Assembly: GCA_013399855.1 (NCBI GenBank)
Contig: VXAY01002459.1
Coordinates: forward strand, 904,414 to 968,413
Direction of reading: 5' to 3'
Length of the DNA stretch: 64,000 nt
Source of the DNA: Oxyruncus cristatus
Taxonomy: Eukaryota; Chordata; Aves; Passeriformes; Cotingidae
Part shown: positions 24,201 to 36,500 of the stretch, piece after piece
Position numbering within the stretch: the first letter of the stretch is position 1
Layout: the number at the start of each line of letters is the position of its first letter
Made by a program: the position numbers and the translations under genes
The notes under the pieces: model-generated
Database searches by the model: none
What the model was told of the DNA's origin: nothing
What the model saw: the letters and a program-made list of their open reading frames with translations, nothing else

Positions 24201-27200
24201 AAAAATAAAAATAAGAAACCCATTGTTCACTATTTGGTTTATTTATCATCTTGTCAGATGTCCAATGTGAAAAGTTAATTTGGTGCAAGAAGCTAAATGG
24301 ATTATCACAGAGCTCTAACCTGAATGTCTTTCACATGTGTTTCAAAGAATATAAATTATCTTTTGCTCAGCACTTATTTTGAGGGTGAAGTATTGAGGAC
24401 AAGAAAATAAGAGTGACCAGATCATTTGGTGACAAGATTTTTTGATCTCAGTTACCTGGTTTAGGGGATCTTGAAAGATGGAGTACAATAGTTTACTTAT
24501 CATCCGTTTCCTCCAAAACCAGCACATAATTATTGTCCTGCTGTTCTGTCAGGTGTACAGAGGGATTTTTCAAAGGATTCTGCGCTGATGCAATCTTTTT
24601 TTACAAGTCAGGATCAGCTTCTATGGAAAACTGTACCACAAAATTCAAAAAGAAAAGAGCAAAGCTTAGGCCAAATGTTTTTGGAAGGATGTGGAGATTA
24701 TTTTTAACATCAAAAAAAAAAAAAAAGTCATGCTGTCAAAATGCTTTGTAATATATGTATTTAGAGAGAACACTCTTATGCTTATATTTGGCACACTGAG
24801 CATGAGGTAAATAAATGCTTATCAGTTCTTTTTTGCAGCTTATGTGGCCTCAACTTTCACCTCACCTTGTGTGCTCTTTATGTGAGTGAACTGCAAGGAT
24901 TTCAGTTTTACTTCTTCCCATCTTCTCCTTTTATTTGAGTATTCTCTTTGTGACCTGAGTGTCTGATTTTCCTTTGCTCTGGCTGATGTGGTCAACAGAA
25001 AAGCAACCTACATGCGGTGGAAACAAATGGCTTTATAATGGAGAAATCTGGGGGGGTTATTCCTTACGGTCTGCCCTTCAGAATCTCAGTCAGTTAAGAA
25101 TGTCACACCGATGATATAGCTACACAGGAGTGCAAAGTTTTCATGGAACCAAATTGGATTTCATATACAAATTTCCCAAATTCCAAAGGTTTACGGACAA
25201 GCTATCTTGCTCTTTGTATTATTGATCATATAGCTGAAAAATAGAGATAATTATTGCTCCTTAGGCATTTCTTACTCCTCCTGTTATGGAGACGCCTATG
25301 GTTAGGGTTTTTCAGGGTTGTAAGAAGAGAGTTCAGTTTAAATGTGTGTTTGCCTAAACAGGACGGATGTTTACCAAAATGACTCAGGAGTTTTAAAGCA
25401 CTTAAATTTCAGAGAAACGGGTGTTATTCATGTTTTATGTAGTTAAAATTTAATGACCTTTTACGTACCTTCAGATAGCTGATATGTTGAACAGGAGATA
25501 ATAATGCTTATCAGCTTCTAAAGTCTGCAGTCAACAGTGTTCATTGAACAATTGAAATAACACTCATGAAATACAGATAATAATGCTCTAGTAATACTTT
25601 AACATGAAATTTCCCAGTTTTAATATCTTTTGAGACACAAATTTCTCAATATATCTCAAGAATAAGAGTTTGCTAAATAGCATGGACAATCTTGAGAAAG
25701 ATTGCTGGAGACTACACAAAATTATGAAAATGCACTTAAATTCTCTTAAAATATTTCCCCAGTATTTTTCTCCCATAATTTGCAGAGTTTATAGATATCC
25801 TGAAATGGTTTTTGTAGGATGGAGAGAGGCTAGGCTAGCCCATATCTAAGTCTTTGCTTCAGACTCTTTTCTTTTTTGTGTCTTGTGGTCCTTTAATACA
25901 CAAACAGTTTTTATTCCAAAGCTTCTTTAGAAAAAATATATACTGACAAAGCCCTGTGGTGTTTAGTACAGAAGAAAAATTAGTTTGCATTTATTCTATC
26001 ATTCTGAATAAAAGCTAAGGATGAAAGAGGAGAACCAGTCCCCTGCCACTTTAATTTTCTTTTCAATGCCTCCATATTAGCCTCCAAGGCACAAATCTAT
26101 ATATATAGCAGTGTTGCTGCAATTGCTTTTATTCATAGAAACTATTGCACTGCACTAAATTTACTGCTCTTTTCAGTGACTGCTCCACACTGGCTTTTAC
26201 ATTAATTAATCAGAGAAGCAATTATGTTGCTACTTCCTCCTGACCTTTGTCTTTTACCTGCTTACTTTGCCATTCAGTGTTATCGCCTGAGTTAAGACTC
26301 TGATTCTTTCCCTTGTGTGCCATATCTGTTCCTGCCTCATCCCATTTACTTGTCACAGAGAACTTTGCATAGGCATGCTCTTTTCATTACTCAGATGGTT
26401 CGTGCTATTTTCTGTTTTCTTATTGATTGCTATTATCTTCACTTTGTTCCCATGATCCACACCTTTTTTCTCCTAATAGTAAGGGGGAATATAAGGAAGT
26501 GCAGGCATCTAGTGGTGTAAATTCAGCTGGTTAGTTCAACATGGCCTAGTAGCTTATTTTCTGAATGCAAAGCATCATGTTTTACTCAATTTACCTAATT
26601 TTAGCTACCTAAAAACTAGACATTTATCATAGAATATTTATGACGTTTCTTTAGTCTATGAGGAAAGATTGATTGCCCCCAGAAGAAAATTCTTACCCCC
26701 ACCAATAGATCTCTAAAGTTAGGTGAGAGTCCTTTATTTTCAGTGCTAACTGCTGGCTCTGAGACCACTTCAGCTGAAGTAAACTGAATTCACCACAGAA
26801 CTCCTTTCTGGATACTCTCACATTGTCCCACCTTTTGTTGTAATCTATTCAGAAACATAACTCTCTGATTCCAGCTTAAAATACGGTTCTTCGATTCTGT
26901 GTTGGGAACAGAAGGAAAAAGTAAAGGAATGTTAAGCTGCTGCTCTCCAAAGTCAGACAAGTAATTGATTAATCCAGGATAGAACCTCATTGCTGTCCCG
27001 TGAGATCTTTTGGGATGTGCTTAAACAAGGAAAGTTATGATTTTTTTGGTGCTGGATTTGTTTTTTTGGGGTAGGGTGTTTTTGTTGTCATTGCTTGTTT
27101 TTAAAAGAAGTCTTCCTCCAAATTGTGGGAAAGGTAATATGTTCCACCTTTACTTCCTATGCAAATTGTTTTCTTTTTTATCAAGACTGTCTGAAGAATT

Positions 27201-28590
27201 ACTGCGAATGACAGCAGTGCATTTTTAATAAATTTCCTGATATGGATCAGTTAACATGAAGACAGATTAGTTCCCAGAAATCTATTTGATTCATTTCATT
27301 GAACAGGTCAATTTAATCCCTGTTTCTGAAGACTCTTCAAGGGATGTATAAAATCTGCTGTGGTTTTATACATTTTTTTTTTTTTCCTTCTTGTTATAGG
27401 TATTGGGAGTCAGAATTTAAATTGTGAATGCACAAAACAGCATAGATATAAGCTCATGTGATAGGAAGCTAAAACTCCTCAGAACCCTTTGTCAGAGTTT
27501 CAGTATGGTCTGCCATCCACAGTAAATATATCATTACTTAATTGCATTCACACACCAATTACTATGTTAATGTGCACATTACACATCCCATCTGTTTAGA
27601 GATCACCTCTAGGAAGCTCATTTCTTGTCAGGTGTGCATGGGAAAGTTCTTGGGTAGTGTCTTAGAGCAAACACCCTTCTCAAAGATCTCCATGAGGAGA
27701 TCTTCCCACTCCCAGTAAAGCTTCCAATGAGATGAGACCTCCCAGACATGAACTCAGTTTTCAACAATTGTTATCTCAATACAGACTTAGACCCAGGATT
27801 TAGGGAATGCTTAGGGACTGAAGGCAGACATCAGTGTACAGTTCCCTTCTCCATCTTCCCACCTTCAACATACTTTAGACAAATGAAGACCTACATGACC
27901 TGGACCTCCAAGCACTTATACTTGTTACATGACCCTAAAAGCAGCTTGTTTTTTTTAGTTTGGTTTTGGACAGTTTGGGTTGGTTGGTTGGTTTTTTAAT
28001 TATCTCAAACCATATGACCTTGGGGGGAAAAGGGAGACAATGTTCCTTCCTACCTTTCACTTGACTAAAACAGGTTTTGTTCTAAAACTAAAACACAAAT
28101 TTGTTAAATATTTTTGTGTTCTACAGCATAGTTTTCCCATCATCTCTAGTCCTGTTTAAAGAAAGAAATATTACTCATTACCAATACCTTTAATACTGTA
28201 TGCACTTTCAAAATTTTATGATTTTGTCGAAGAATCTCAGGGCAAGAAATACCATCCTAGACAACTGAAGATTCAGCAAGTTCTCCAAGTTGGATTATCC
28301 TAAAAGTAGGTGAAAATAGTGGGTACACAAAGACTATGTAATCCTCTGCTGCTGTGACTCCACCTTGCTGGGTCAAATATGCATAAGAATACGTTTGAAG
28401 AGAGGATAGAACCTTACTGACGTATATTACATTGCTCTTAGTTCAAACAACATTAAATAATGGATTGCACAAGGCATCATGTATTTTTAACTAATAAAAA
28501 TTCTGACAACATATTTAATAAATGAGATCCACATTTTTAATTTCATATAAAGTTTGACACTGGATGGCCACTATCACATATCTTTTTCAC
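21220..28590. other. Intergenic, no gene recognised
   Basis: About 7.4 kb of AT-rich sequence without interspersed repeats that I recognise. Only short frames, homopolymer runs (C run at 21727-21735, A run near 24712-24726) and T/G-rich patches (about 27950-27996) are seen. It could contain regulatory elements, which cannot be told from one sequence. Confidence 0.5.
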
Positions 28591-28592
28591 CC

Positions 28593-28619
28593 TTTTTTTT
28601 TTCTTTTTTTTTTTTTTTT
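28593..28619. repeat. Poly-T tract next to a CR1 copy
   Basis: Twenty-six T with one interrupting C, directly before the 5' end of the CR1 fragment. Confidence 0.85.
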
Positions 28620-28624
28620 CATGA

Positions 28625-29133
28625 CTGAATCCAGCTCTGGGGTCTCCAGCACAGGAAGGACATGGCCCTGTTGGACTGAATCCAGAGGAGGCCATCAAGT
28701 TGATTAGGGGGATGGAGCACCTCACCTGCAAGGAAAGACTGAGAGAATTGGGATTGTTCAGCCTAGAGAAGAGAAAGCTTCAAGGTGACTTAATTGTTGT
28801 GGTCTTCCAGTACCTGAAGGGAGCCAACAGGAAAGATGGAGAGAGACTTTTTGCAAGGGCCTGGAGTGACAGGACAAGGTTGGGGAATGGCTTCAAACTG
28901 AAAGAGAGTAGGTTTAGATTAGATATTAGCAGGAAATTCTTTACTGTGAGGGTGGTGAGGCACAGGTTTCCCAGAGAAGCTGCGGATGGCCCATTCCTGG
29001 AAATGTGCATGGAAATGTGGATGGAACTCTGAGCAACCTGGTCTGGTGGAAGGTATCCCTGCCCGTGGCAGGGGGTTTGGAACTGGATGATCTTTAAGAT
29101 CCTTTCCAACCCAGGCTATTCTATGAGTCTGTG
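28625..29133 (+). repeat. CR1 LINE fragment, about 510 bases
   Basis: Sense orientation from 'ccagctctggggtctccagc' through 'attctttactgtgagggtgg' to 'cctttccaacccaggctatt' and the terminal ATTCTATG octamer. The frames of about 110 codons on both strands here are repeat-derived, not genes. Confidence 0.95.
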
Positions 29134-29139
29134 TTTCAT

Positions 29140-30325
29140 TGATGACCAAGAGGTTGGGTTTCTGTATGGTCTTTTGAAACTTGTCCTTTCGCTGCAGTGT
29201 TAAAAATAAGCTTAGTCTGTTTCTGCACTTTCACTGCAGATCCTTTGCTTTGGTTTTCCGCTTCCCTCTCTGGAAGCAAAATGGCCAAAGCACTTAGACA
29301 TCTGAAAACAGCTGCCATAACAAAGCTGATTTTCATTTCATTTTGATAGAGGAGGGCAAGTCTGGGGATGCAACCAAAGCATTTTCCCACAGATAGCTAG
29401 CTATTAATAGAATGTCAGGCTTAAAGTGTGTTTGTGATAGACTGAGTATTAGAGGAATTATCTGAACACAACCTTCCCTCCTTTCTGTGTCAGCAATCTT
29501 TTCACCCTGGGCTGGAGACTGATTGAACAAGAAAATAAAAGCAGCCCAATAAGGCTATAAAACCTGTGGAGCTGCAGATGTGGATGAAATATAAATTACC
29601 TGAATTGCGAATCTGTCAGATTTCTACCATGGCAATGGCCCGTTTCTTTAAAAATTACCTAAATTGATGTTTCACTACCATGACCTTAGTAATAATTTCT
29701 TTAAAAATCAATTATTAATATTAAGTAAGTTGTGATATTTCTCTGGTGTTTAATAAATTGAATATTTGTATCATTTAAAGTATTTTAAAGTCATGTTATA
29801 TTGTTTTATCATATAGTTCACAAAGTGTCATAAAACTAGAGTTTAGAAAATAACTTGCAACTAATTTCATTAGTTTCCAATTTGCAATCTGTTTGCCAAT
29901 AGAACTGAACAATCTGGTTTGTTATTTTGAATTTTACATTATTTCCTACAGGGATTAATTTCTTCACTACAGGCTGTTCATGACCTATGAATACTCACAA
30001 CTTGCAGTAGATGGTAGTAATTTGGTAGTAACAGTGGTTAATGCTCCCTCTGCTCCTGAATGGATCATGCCATTTCATCAGTTTAGACGTAGCAAGCCAA
30101 CCAAAGCCATCTTGCAAGGGTCCTATTAGTTCACAAAGGAAATTAAAGTGAAAAATAAACTTTAGAATTATGATAAAGATAAAAAAAAATATAGAACTAT
30201 AGAAGAAGAATTTACAAGACAAGTAATTAAAGGAGGAATGAAAGTATAAACAAGTGAAGTGCATGGCTGGAGGGAAGTCTGCAGTTACAGGATGTAGTTG
30301 TCACTAAGAGGCACAGAAATGGCCT
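29140..30325. other. Intergenic, nothing recognised
   Basis: AT-rich sequence between two CR1 copies, with no gene signature. Confidence 0.5.
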
Positions 30326-30330
30326 GGCAG

Positions 30331-30782
30331 AAACCTCGTAATGTTCAACCAAGTTCAAGAAGTGCAAAGTCCAGAACCTGAGGTGGAATAACCTGATACA
30401 GCAGTACTGTCTGGGGCTGACGTGCTGATTGGAGTGTCTAATTGCTGCCTTCAGATACCTAAGGGGTGATTGCAGAGAAGACAGAGATGGACTCTTCTCA
30501 GAATTCCAAAGTGAAAGCCCAAGAGGAAACGAACACAAATTGCAGCAACTGATATTCCAGTGAGATGCCAGGGGTGGGGAGCAGGCGGGAATCACTATGC
30601 AGGTAGTAAGTGCTGGCACAGGTAGTTTTCCCACAGTGTTTGTGTGGTCTTCCACCTTGAAGGTATTCAGATCTTGCCTGAATATGGTCCTGAACAGCCC
30701 TGATCTAATTTGGCTTGAGCAGGACATTGGACCAGATGACTGTCATAGGTCCCTTCCAGCAAAAGCTGCTTTGCTTCTGTAA
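30331..30782 (+). repeat. CR1 LINE fragment, older subfamily
   Basis: Sense orientation. 'aacctcgtaatgttcaacca', 'accagatgactgtcataggt' and 'cccttccagc' are CR1 landmarks, more diverged than in the copy at 28625. The 166-codon antisense frame over this stretch (30227-30727) is a by-product. Confidence 0.8.
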
Positions 30783-31374
30783 CTCCTGGTTGATGGTAAA
30801 TTGGGATTGGCACACTGCTGAAGTCTGCCCCCCTCATTTTAAAGGTTTACACATGAAACGTGAAATCATGGGTTCTTACACTCTTTTACAACGAGCTCAT
30901 ACTAGGAAAGGTTACAAACAAATTAAGGAAAGATCTCACTTTTACTTACTATCAGCTCAGTGTCCAGGGCTTGCCTATTAGTTAGTGCTACCATGACCTT
31001 ATTACCAGGTAGAATTGTTTAGCAAATAAGTTTATTTGTACGAGTCACAACTCCAACCTGAGACTATCCCTGTCCTCGGCCAGACTGTAATCAATGTGTG
31101 TGAACTGTAAGCGGCCACAGATTTACGTCTCCATTTAATCATTTCTCCATTAGGGCATAAATTCAGAATTTAAAATACAGTGTCTTCTTTGGGTAATAGT
31201 TTTTATGTTTTACTGGTGATATACCGTGTCAATGGTACAAACAGTTAAAATATGCAAAATATGACAGAGGAGTCCAAAGCCCATCTGCACAAAACTCTTC
31301 AGATATGTGATAAAAAAGGTCTGATTAGGAATAAAACGGGAATAACCTGGTGTTACTTCATGCAGCACAGACAA

Positions 31375-31665
31375 TTGCAGTGAGTTAACCTTGGCTGGCT
31401 GCCAGATGCCCACCCAGCTGCTTCCTCAACAGTGCAGGGGAGGAGAGAAAACCTTGTGGGTCAAGATCAAGACTGGGAGGTCACTCACCGATCACCATCA
31501 CAGGTAAAACACAGTTGGCCTGGGGAAAAGTGATTCAATTTATTACCATCCCCAAGTGTTGCAGGGGAATGGGTACTGGGGGTTGTGGTCAGTCCATAAC
31601 AGCTTCTCTGTCAGTCCCTCCTCTTCACGTCCTTCCCCTCCTCCAGCTTGGGTACTCTAATTGCA
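31375..31665. mobile_element. Degraded ERVL-like fragment
   Basis: Phrases such as 'aaccttggctggctgccaga', 'tgcccacccagctgcttcct', 'ccttgtgggtcaagatcaag' and 'tggggaaaagtgattcaatt' resemble avian ERVL LTR or adjacent sequence, recognised by recall. It has many small gaps and no usable frame. It lies about 1.6 kb before the TMPRSS15 promoter. Confidence 0.5.
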
Positions 31666-31892
31666 TAACTCTCCTAGATATGGAAAAACTTGACATGTAT
31701 GACTGAGCTATTTAGAAGCATTCTGAACCTGTGTGATAGAGTCAATATTCAGAAAAATACAGAAACTTAAACCCCTTGTAATGAAGATTCTAAGAATTAT
31801 TGCTGAAAAATCAATTAGAGACACTACTGTGCCACAGTTCAGCAGTGTTCTGCACACAGATTTAATCCAATAATAAGTATACATATATATCT

Positions 31893-31942
31893 ACACACAC
31901 ACATATATTTATGTCTTTATATATATATATGCGTGTGTGTGT
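31893..31942. repeat. Compound AC/AT/GT microsatellite
   Basis: An ACACACACAC-ATATAT block is followed by ATATATATAT-GCGTGTGTGTGT, so the two arms are nearly complementary. Read directly. Confidence 0.85.
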
Positions 31943-31944
31943 CA

Positions 31945-33280
31945 TACATAATATATACAAAAGCAATTCTTACCCTATGTCACATACTGACTCAAAGATC
32001 TCATCCATTTGCAGGATGCAGACTGGGTTTGCTCTTGCTCTGAAAGGGCAATATGATTTAGCTGCCCTGAATTTGGTTTTAAAAACTTTGAGTTTAAGTA
32101 AGTCGTCATTAATTTTTAGTAATGGGAAATATTACTGTATTTCTTTCATTGTGATATTAAAATAAACTAAATTAAGATCCTACTGTCAGGTCAAGATCTT
32201 GATTGTGATTTAGAGTGCTTTAAATCCAATCATTTGTGTTCCAGATCCTTTCAAATACCCCAGTTCTCTAAGACTGGGCAGAGAACTGCTATGTCATCTA
32301 AGAGTTAAATTTCAAGACTTTCTAATTTCTTCCCAATTTATATTATCTCCATTTCTCTCAATTTGCAGCTAGGTGGGGCTTCTTTCCTCCAAAGATTGAC
32401 TGAGACAAGTTCCCTCTCCACTGACAGGCAGGAGTATGGCTGGTTTGCTCAAATTTTCCACTACCAAAAAGAGAGCTGAGGAAATTTGCATCATAAATCT
32501 GGATTTAGGACCTCTGATCTGGAGTCAATGTCAGTAGCTCACAGAGCACAAAACATCAAATCAGTATGACTTTATTTTTCTGGAGCTCAAAAGTTTTGAT
32601 AGATTAAATTTATAACCAAATGTTTTGGACTGGTTAGTACACTGCCTGTTTAATTTAATATTGCTTTATTAAAGATGCAGCACTGGCCATCCACAATGCT
32701 TTAACTTTATTGAGGACTTGCATCCCATGGCACATTTATGCCTGGTAAGAAAATACAGAGCAAGCATGCATTTCATAATGTCTTCTCTAGTTAACTCTCT
32801 AGCTAAGTGGTCAAAGAACCATGCCTTACACAGATTAAATTTGTGCTGCTGAATTACTATTCAGTGCTGAACACGTTGCTGAACTATGGCACATTACTAA
32901 ACAACTCATTTCCCAGGATTTCCTGTATAAATTAAATTGCTTTTAAAGGAACAGAAAAAGGAAAGATATGGCTTTCACTGTTGTCCTCATAATCTCACTT
33001 ATGAACAATTAAAAAAAAAACTGTAAAAGCAATAAATCTGACAGCAGTATTTTAAGTTGTCACTTAAAAATATCAAATGTCAAGAAATAGTGCAAATTCA
33101 ATGACCAACGCTACATTTCTGTGGTTTTGCCTAATTCCTTATCAGAGACAACTTTTCTTTCTGAAGGGATTTTTTTTTTCTTCCAATTTACATATCTTGT
33201 GCATGAATATGACTGCTTGGGAATGTTGTAAAAACCTATGTCAACGAAGTTTTATGGTGTAATTAATTTATGAACGTGTC
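31945..33280. other. Upstream flank of TMPRSS15
   Basis: AT-rich, with no gene. Any proximal enhancer of TMPRSS15 would be expected here, but I see no element beyond the motifs described with the promoter. Confidence 0.45.
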
Positions 33281-33281
33281 C

Positions 33282-33289
33282 TATAAATA
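33282..33289 (+). promoter_or_regulatory. TATA-like box of the TMPRSS15 core promoter
   Basis: TATAAATA lies 82 bases before the start codon. With the usual 25-30 base spacing, transcription would start near 33312-33320 and give a short 5' leader of about 50-60 bases. Just upstream are two CDX-like motifs, TTTATGG (33251-33257) and TTTATGA (33267-33273), separated by an AATTAATT stretch. CDX2 is an intestinal homeobox activator, so this fits an intestine-restricted gene, but binding is inferred. A pyrimidine tract ending in CAG at about 33322 could instead be the acceptor of a leader exon whose 5' part lies further upstream. Confidence 0.45.
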
Positions 33290-33370
33290 TCTGTTCATGT
33301 GGATTATTACCCTCCCTTTCAGGCTGTGTCTTTTGTCAGCCCTTAATTCACACTGGCTTTCAAGACAGAA

Positions 33371-33515
33371 ATGAAGCAGAAAAAATCATCTAATAAGAAA
33401 TATGTTCCCGTTAGTAACTATGAGATTTTGTTTGCTTCTCTGATCATAGTTTTTGTGTGTGTTTGTGTTGGACTGCTTGTACTTTCTTGGTTATCAATCC
33501 AGGAGCTGGAACGGG
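33371..33515 (+). CDS. TMPRSS15: TMPRSS15 exon 1: cytosolic tail and signal anchor
   Basis: Residues 1-48 plus one base. The Lys-rich N-terminus ([10 protein letters not shown]) is followed by SNYEI and a hydrophobic Val/Leu/Ile/Cys helix at 19-43, then the QELERG segment. Mammalian enteropeptidase has the same layout (SYEIMFA, then ERG). The ATG has a G at -3 and lies next to the expected tail, which decides the start. The donor is GTGAGT, phase 1. A longer reading through this donor is intronic. Confidence 0.93.
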
Positions 33516-36500
33516 GTGAGTAGCCAACCTTTAGCTAATCACCTTCAGGAGTTCTTCAGTAGACATTCAGACTGTGAAGCCATCGGTGTTTCCATTGTAA
33601 TTGTATTTCTTATTTCATGTTATGCTTTTAATGCTGGTGGGGGAGAAGTGGCATTTTAGGGGGGTTATCTGTGTTTTCCTTCTCTCCTTCCCTGAAGATT
33701 GATGTCAACAAAATAGCGGAGAAACCAAGCACTTGAATCGTATTCTGAAGCCATAGAAAAATAATTTTCATGGTTTAGGCTTTGGGAGAGGTCCTTGAAA
33801 TTCAGTCCAAGCTATAATTTGGTAATTCAATCATATTTATGAACTAGAGAAGGTAATATAGAAAACTGTGAATATTTGGGTTTTCTCTCCATGTATGAGG
33901 TTTGAATCAGAAGACGTTGAAAATCCACTGAAGTCTTTAGGTGTTCCCTATCTCTTGGAATTTTTTTCATTTTTTATTTAAAATATATATATTTTTTAAA
34001 GTAATTTATTGGTGTGAGAGAAATCCTGCATTGGACAGTCAGCTGTCAACCTTATGTCTAATTTCCATAAAGTCACTTTTAACCTTCAGGTAACGCTCAG
34101 AATGTGATAAAGTCACTGATAGTCAAAGTAAACTAAATTAAAATGTTGATGTAGGAGGATTTTAAAATGAAACTGAAATTTTGGTTGGAGAGATCTTGTG
34201 ATATATGTTAATTGTGCCCTGGTAAGGCCACACCTGGAGTACTGTGTCCAGTTCAGGGCTCCACAGCACAGGAGAGATTGGGAGCTACTGCACAGAGTAT
34301 CATAGTGACGTTTGTAGCTGAAAAAATATTCTGCCACATCGAAGTTTTTGGTGCTTTAATTAACCAAAAGTCCATACTATTTTATACTGAAGCCCATGAG
34401 AACTAAAATTTCTGTGTGTATTAAAAAAAACGAAACCCTAAACGGTTTTATCAGAATATCATGTTCATTTCTGTAGCTGCAATTGTTTTTCTTTACAGAT
34501 TTTAAAAGTTGTTCCCTCTACTCACTTTTTACTTATTCCCTCTACTGACTGTTTCCCTCTCACCAGAACGCTATCAAATTCCAGTAATCTAAAATGGTGT
34601 ATTATTGCATCTAGAGACAGGTTTTAAATTAAGGGCTTTGGTTTTAGGAGATGAATGGGCAAGAATTTATTCACGTACAAATAATAGTTATAAAATATTT
34701 TTAAAAAATATATTTTACATATATAACAAAAAGGGCCTTTACTATTTAGAAACGTTTGCTGAACAGATTTGCAATTGCTGTAAGGAAAAATGGCCTTCAA
34801 AGAACCTCAAAGCAGTCTGCGGTTGCTAGTTGATATTAAATTGGGATCACTGTGCTGTGTTTCCATCAAAAGCTGTTAATTGTAGTATTTATTGCTTACC
34901 TGCTTTTGTCTTAAAACTTGTTGGGTGTTAATGCCTTCAAACAACCTAAAAATACCTTTGGAACTGTAACTGGTAAGTAAAAGGCATTTCCTATCAGTCA
35001 ACCACATTAATACAGGTCTTTGCTGAAAATTTCCAGTGTTTTACACAGGGAGGAAATATTTTTGATGTATAATAAATTGTTTTATGGATACCTCATATCC
35101 TTTAATATATTAAAATCTAGATTAAATTTGCAGTGAGGACCAGTTATATAGTTTCCTTATTAATCCTCCCAGAATTTCATGAATGTACCGGTAAGAAAGT
35201 TTGGCTCAAAAATGGTTTAGCTGGTCTGACACTGGTGTTTCCAGTGCTGTCGTCAAAAACAGCAAACACAAAAGTGCACAGTGCTAACACTGAAAGTTTG
35301 AGGCAGTAATTCGTAATATTTTTTAATCCAGAACACATGAAAATCTCATAATTCACTATCATTCTCCCCATGTATCTTTGTGGCTTTTGTTAGGCATAAC
35401 TGGACATACCACTGCCCCTTTATCCATTGCCAATGTTGCTGGAGAACACCATTTGAAACAGAATTTAAAGTAATGAGACAAATAGTATTTCTAAAAATAA
35501 GTTTACAGTTGTAACTATTGTAAACATTGAAAAATGTCTTACTTTTTTGAAAGCAGCACTAGGAAAAACATCTCTGATTGCAAAGCAAAATGAAAATCTA
35601 GAAGTCATTGTATGGATGATCTGTGAGGAATATAAAATCTAACACAATTTTTTCAGTTTATTTCCATATAATTCCAAACACTGAATTTTATTTTTAATTA
35701 TCTAGCTGAAGCAGATGTGAATACTCATGGCTACATGGGAATATTTAAAATAATCTCTGGAACATCATTCATTCCTGCTTTGCAAAACAGGTCATCGGCT
35801 GATTTCAAAGTCCTTGCCTTTGATGTTCAACAATTGGTAAGAACCTATCGGTCCCTTTTTAATTCAAGAGTATCTGTAGGTATGCTAATTCCCTAACATG
35901 AGCTGCTGTTGATGGCTTTTTCCTCTCTCCAAAAAGAGTTGTTTCAGGTCCTAGGCCTGGTCAGGACTCAAAATATTCCTTATCTGTGGAAAAACAGTGA
36001 ATCCTCACAGAAAAGCTTTGCTTCTGTAGTCTAGAAAAAATGATTTAGTAGTAAAACCATGAATATTCTGTTTGGGTGTATTTTTAATTGCTGCATTGGT
36101 TCAAGATTTCTCCACTTCATATAGGTACAAAAGGTCTTTCAAGAAAGTGACCTGAAGAACACATTTGAGAGATGTGAAATTTCCCAGTTCAGGTAGGTAC
36201 AGCTTAATTAAACATTAAAAATAAATCACTAAAGTCCTCGCTTAGCTGTTTCTCTCAGGAGAAACTTACCAATACCTTGCTTTTCAAGACATTCTTGGAA
36301 ACATTCTATATTATTCTTTCCATATCTTCCATCCTCCAGATGCTACTCTGGTCAGTTTGACAGCAATGTTTTTCCTTGGGCAAACTTCCTTCTCAGACTC
36401 GTGTATGTCTGTGCCTTGACCAAATCAGTAAGGCTGAGCCCTAAGACCAACACACAAAAATTCTGTATTTTAGAGAACTGCTAAATTATTTTTTCCCAAG

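Noticed and set aside
28700..29109. Overlapping frames of about 110 codons on both strands
   Set aside because: Entirely inside a CR1 3' fragment that does not reach the reverse-transcriptase region.
30227..30727. 166-codon minus-strand frame, the longest in the window
   Set aside because: It lies mostly over an antisense reading of a CR1 fragment. No domain or splice signals are seen.
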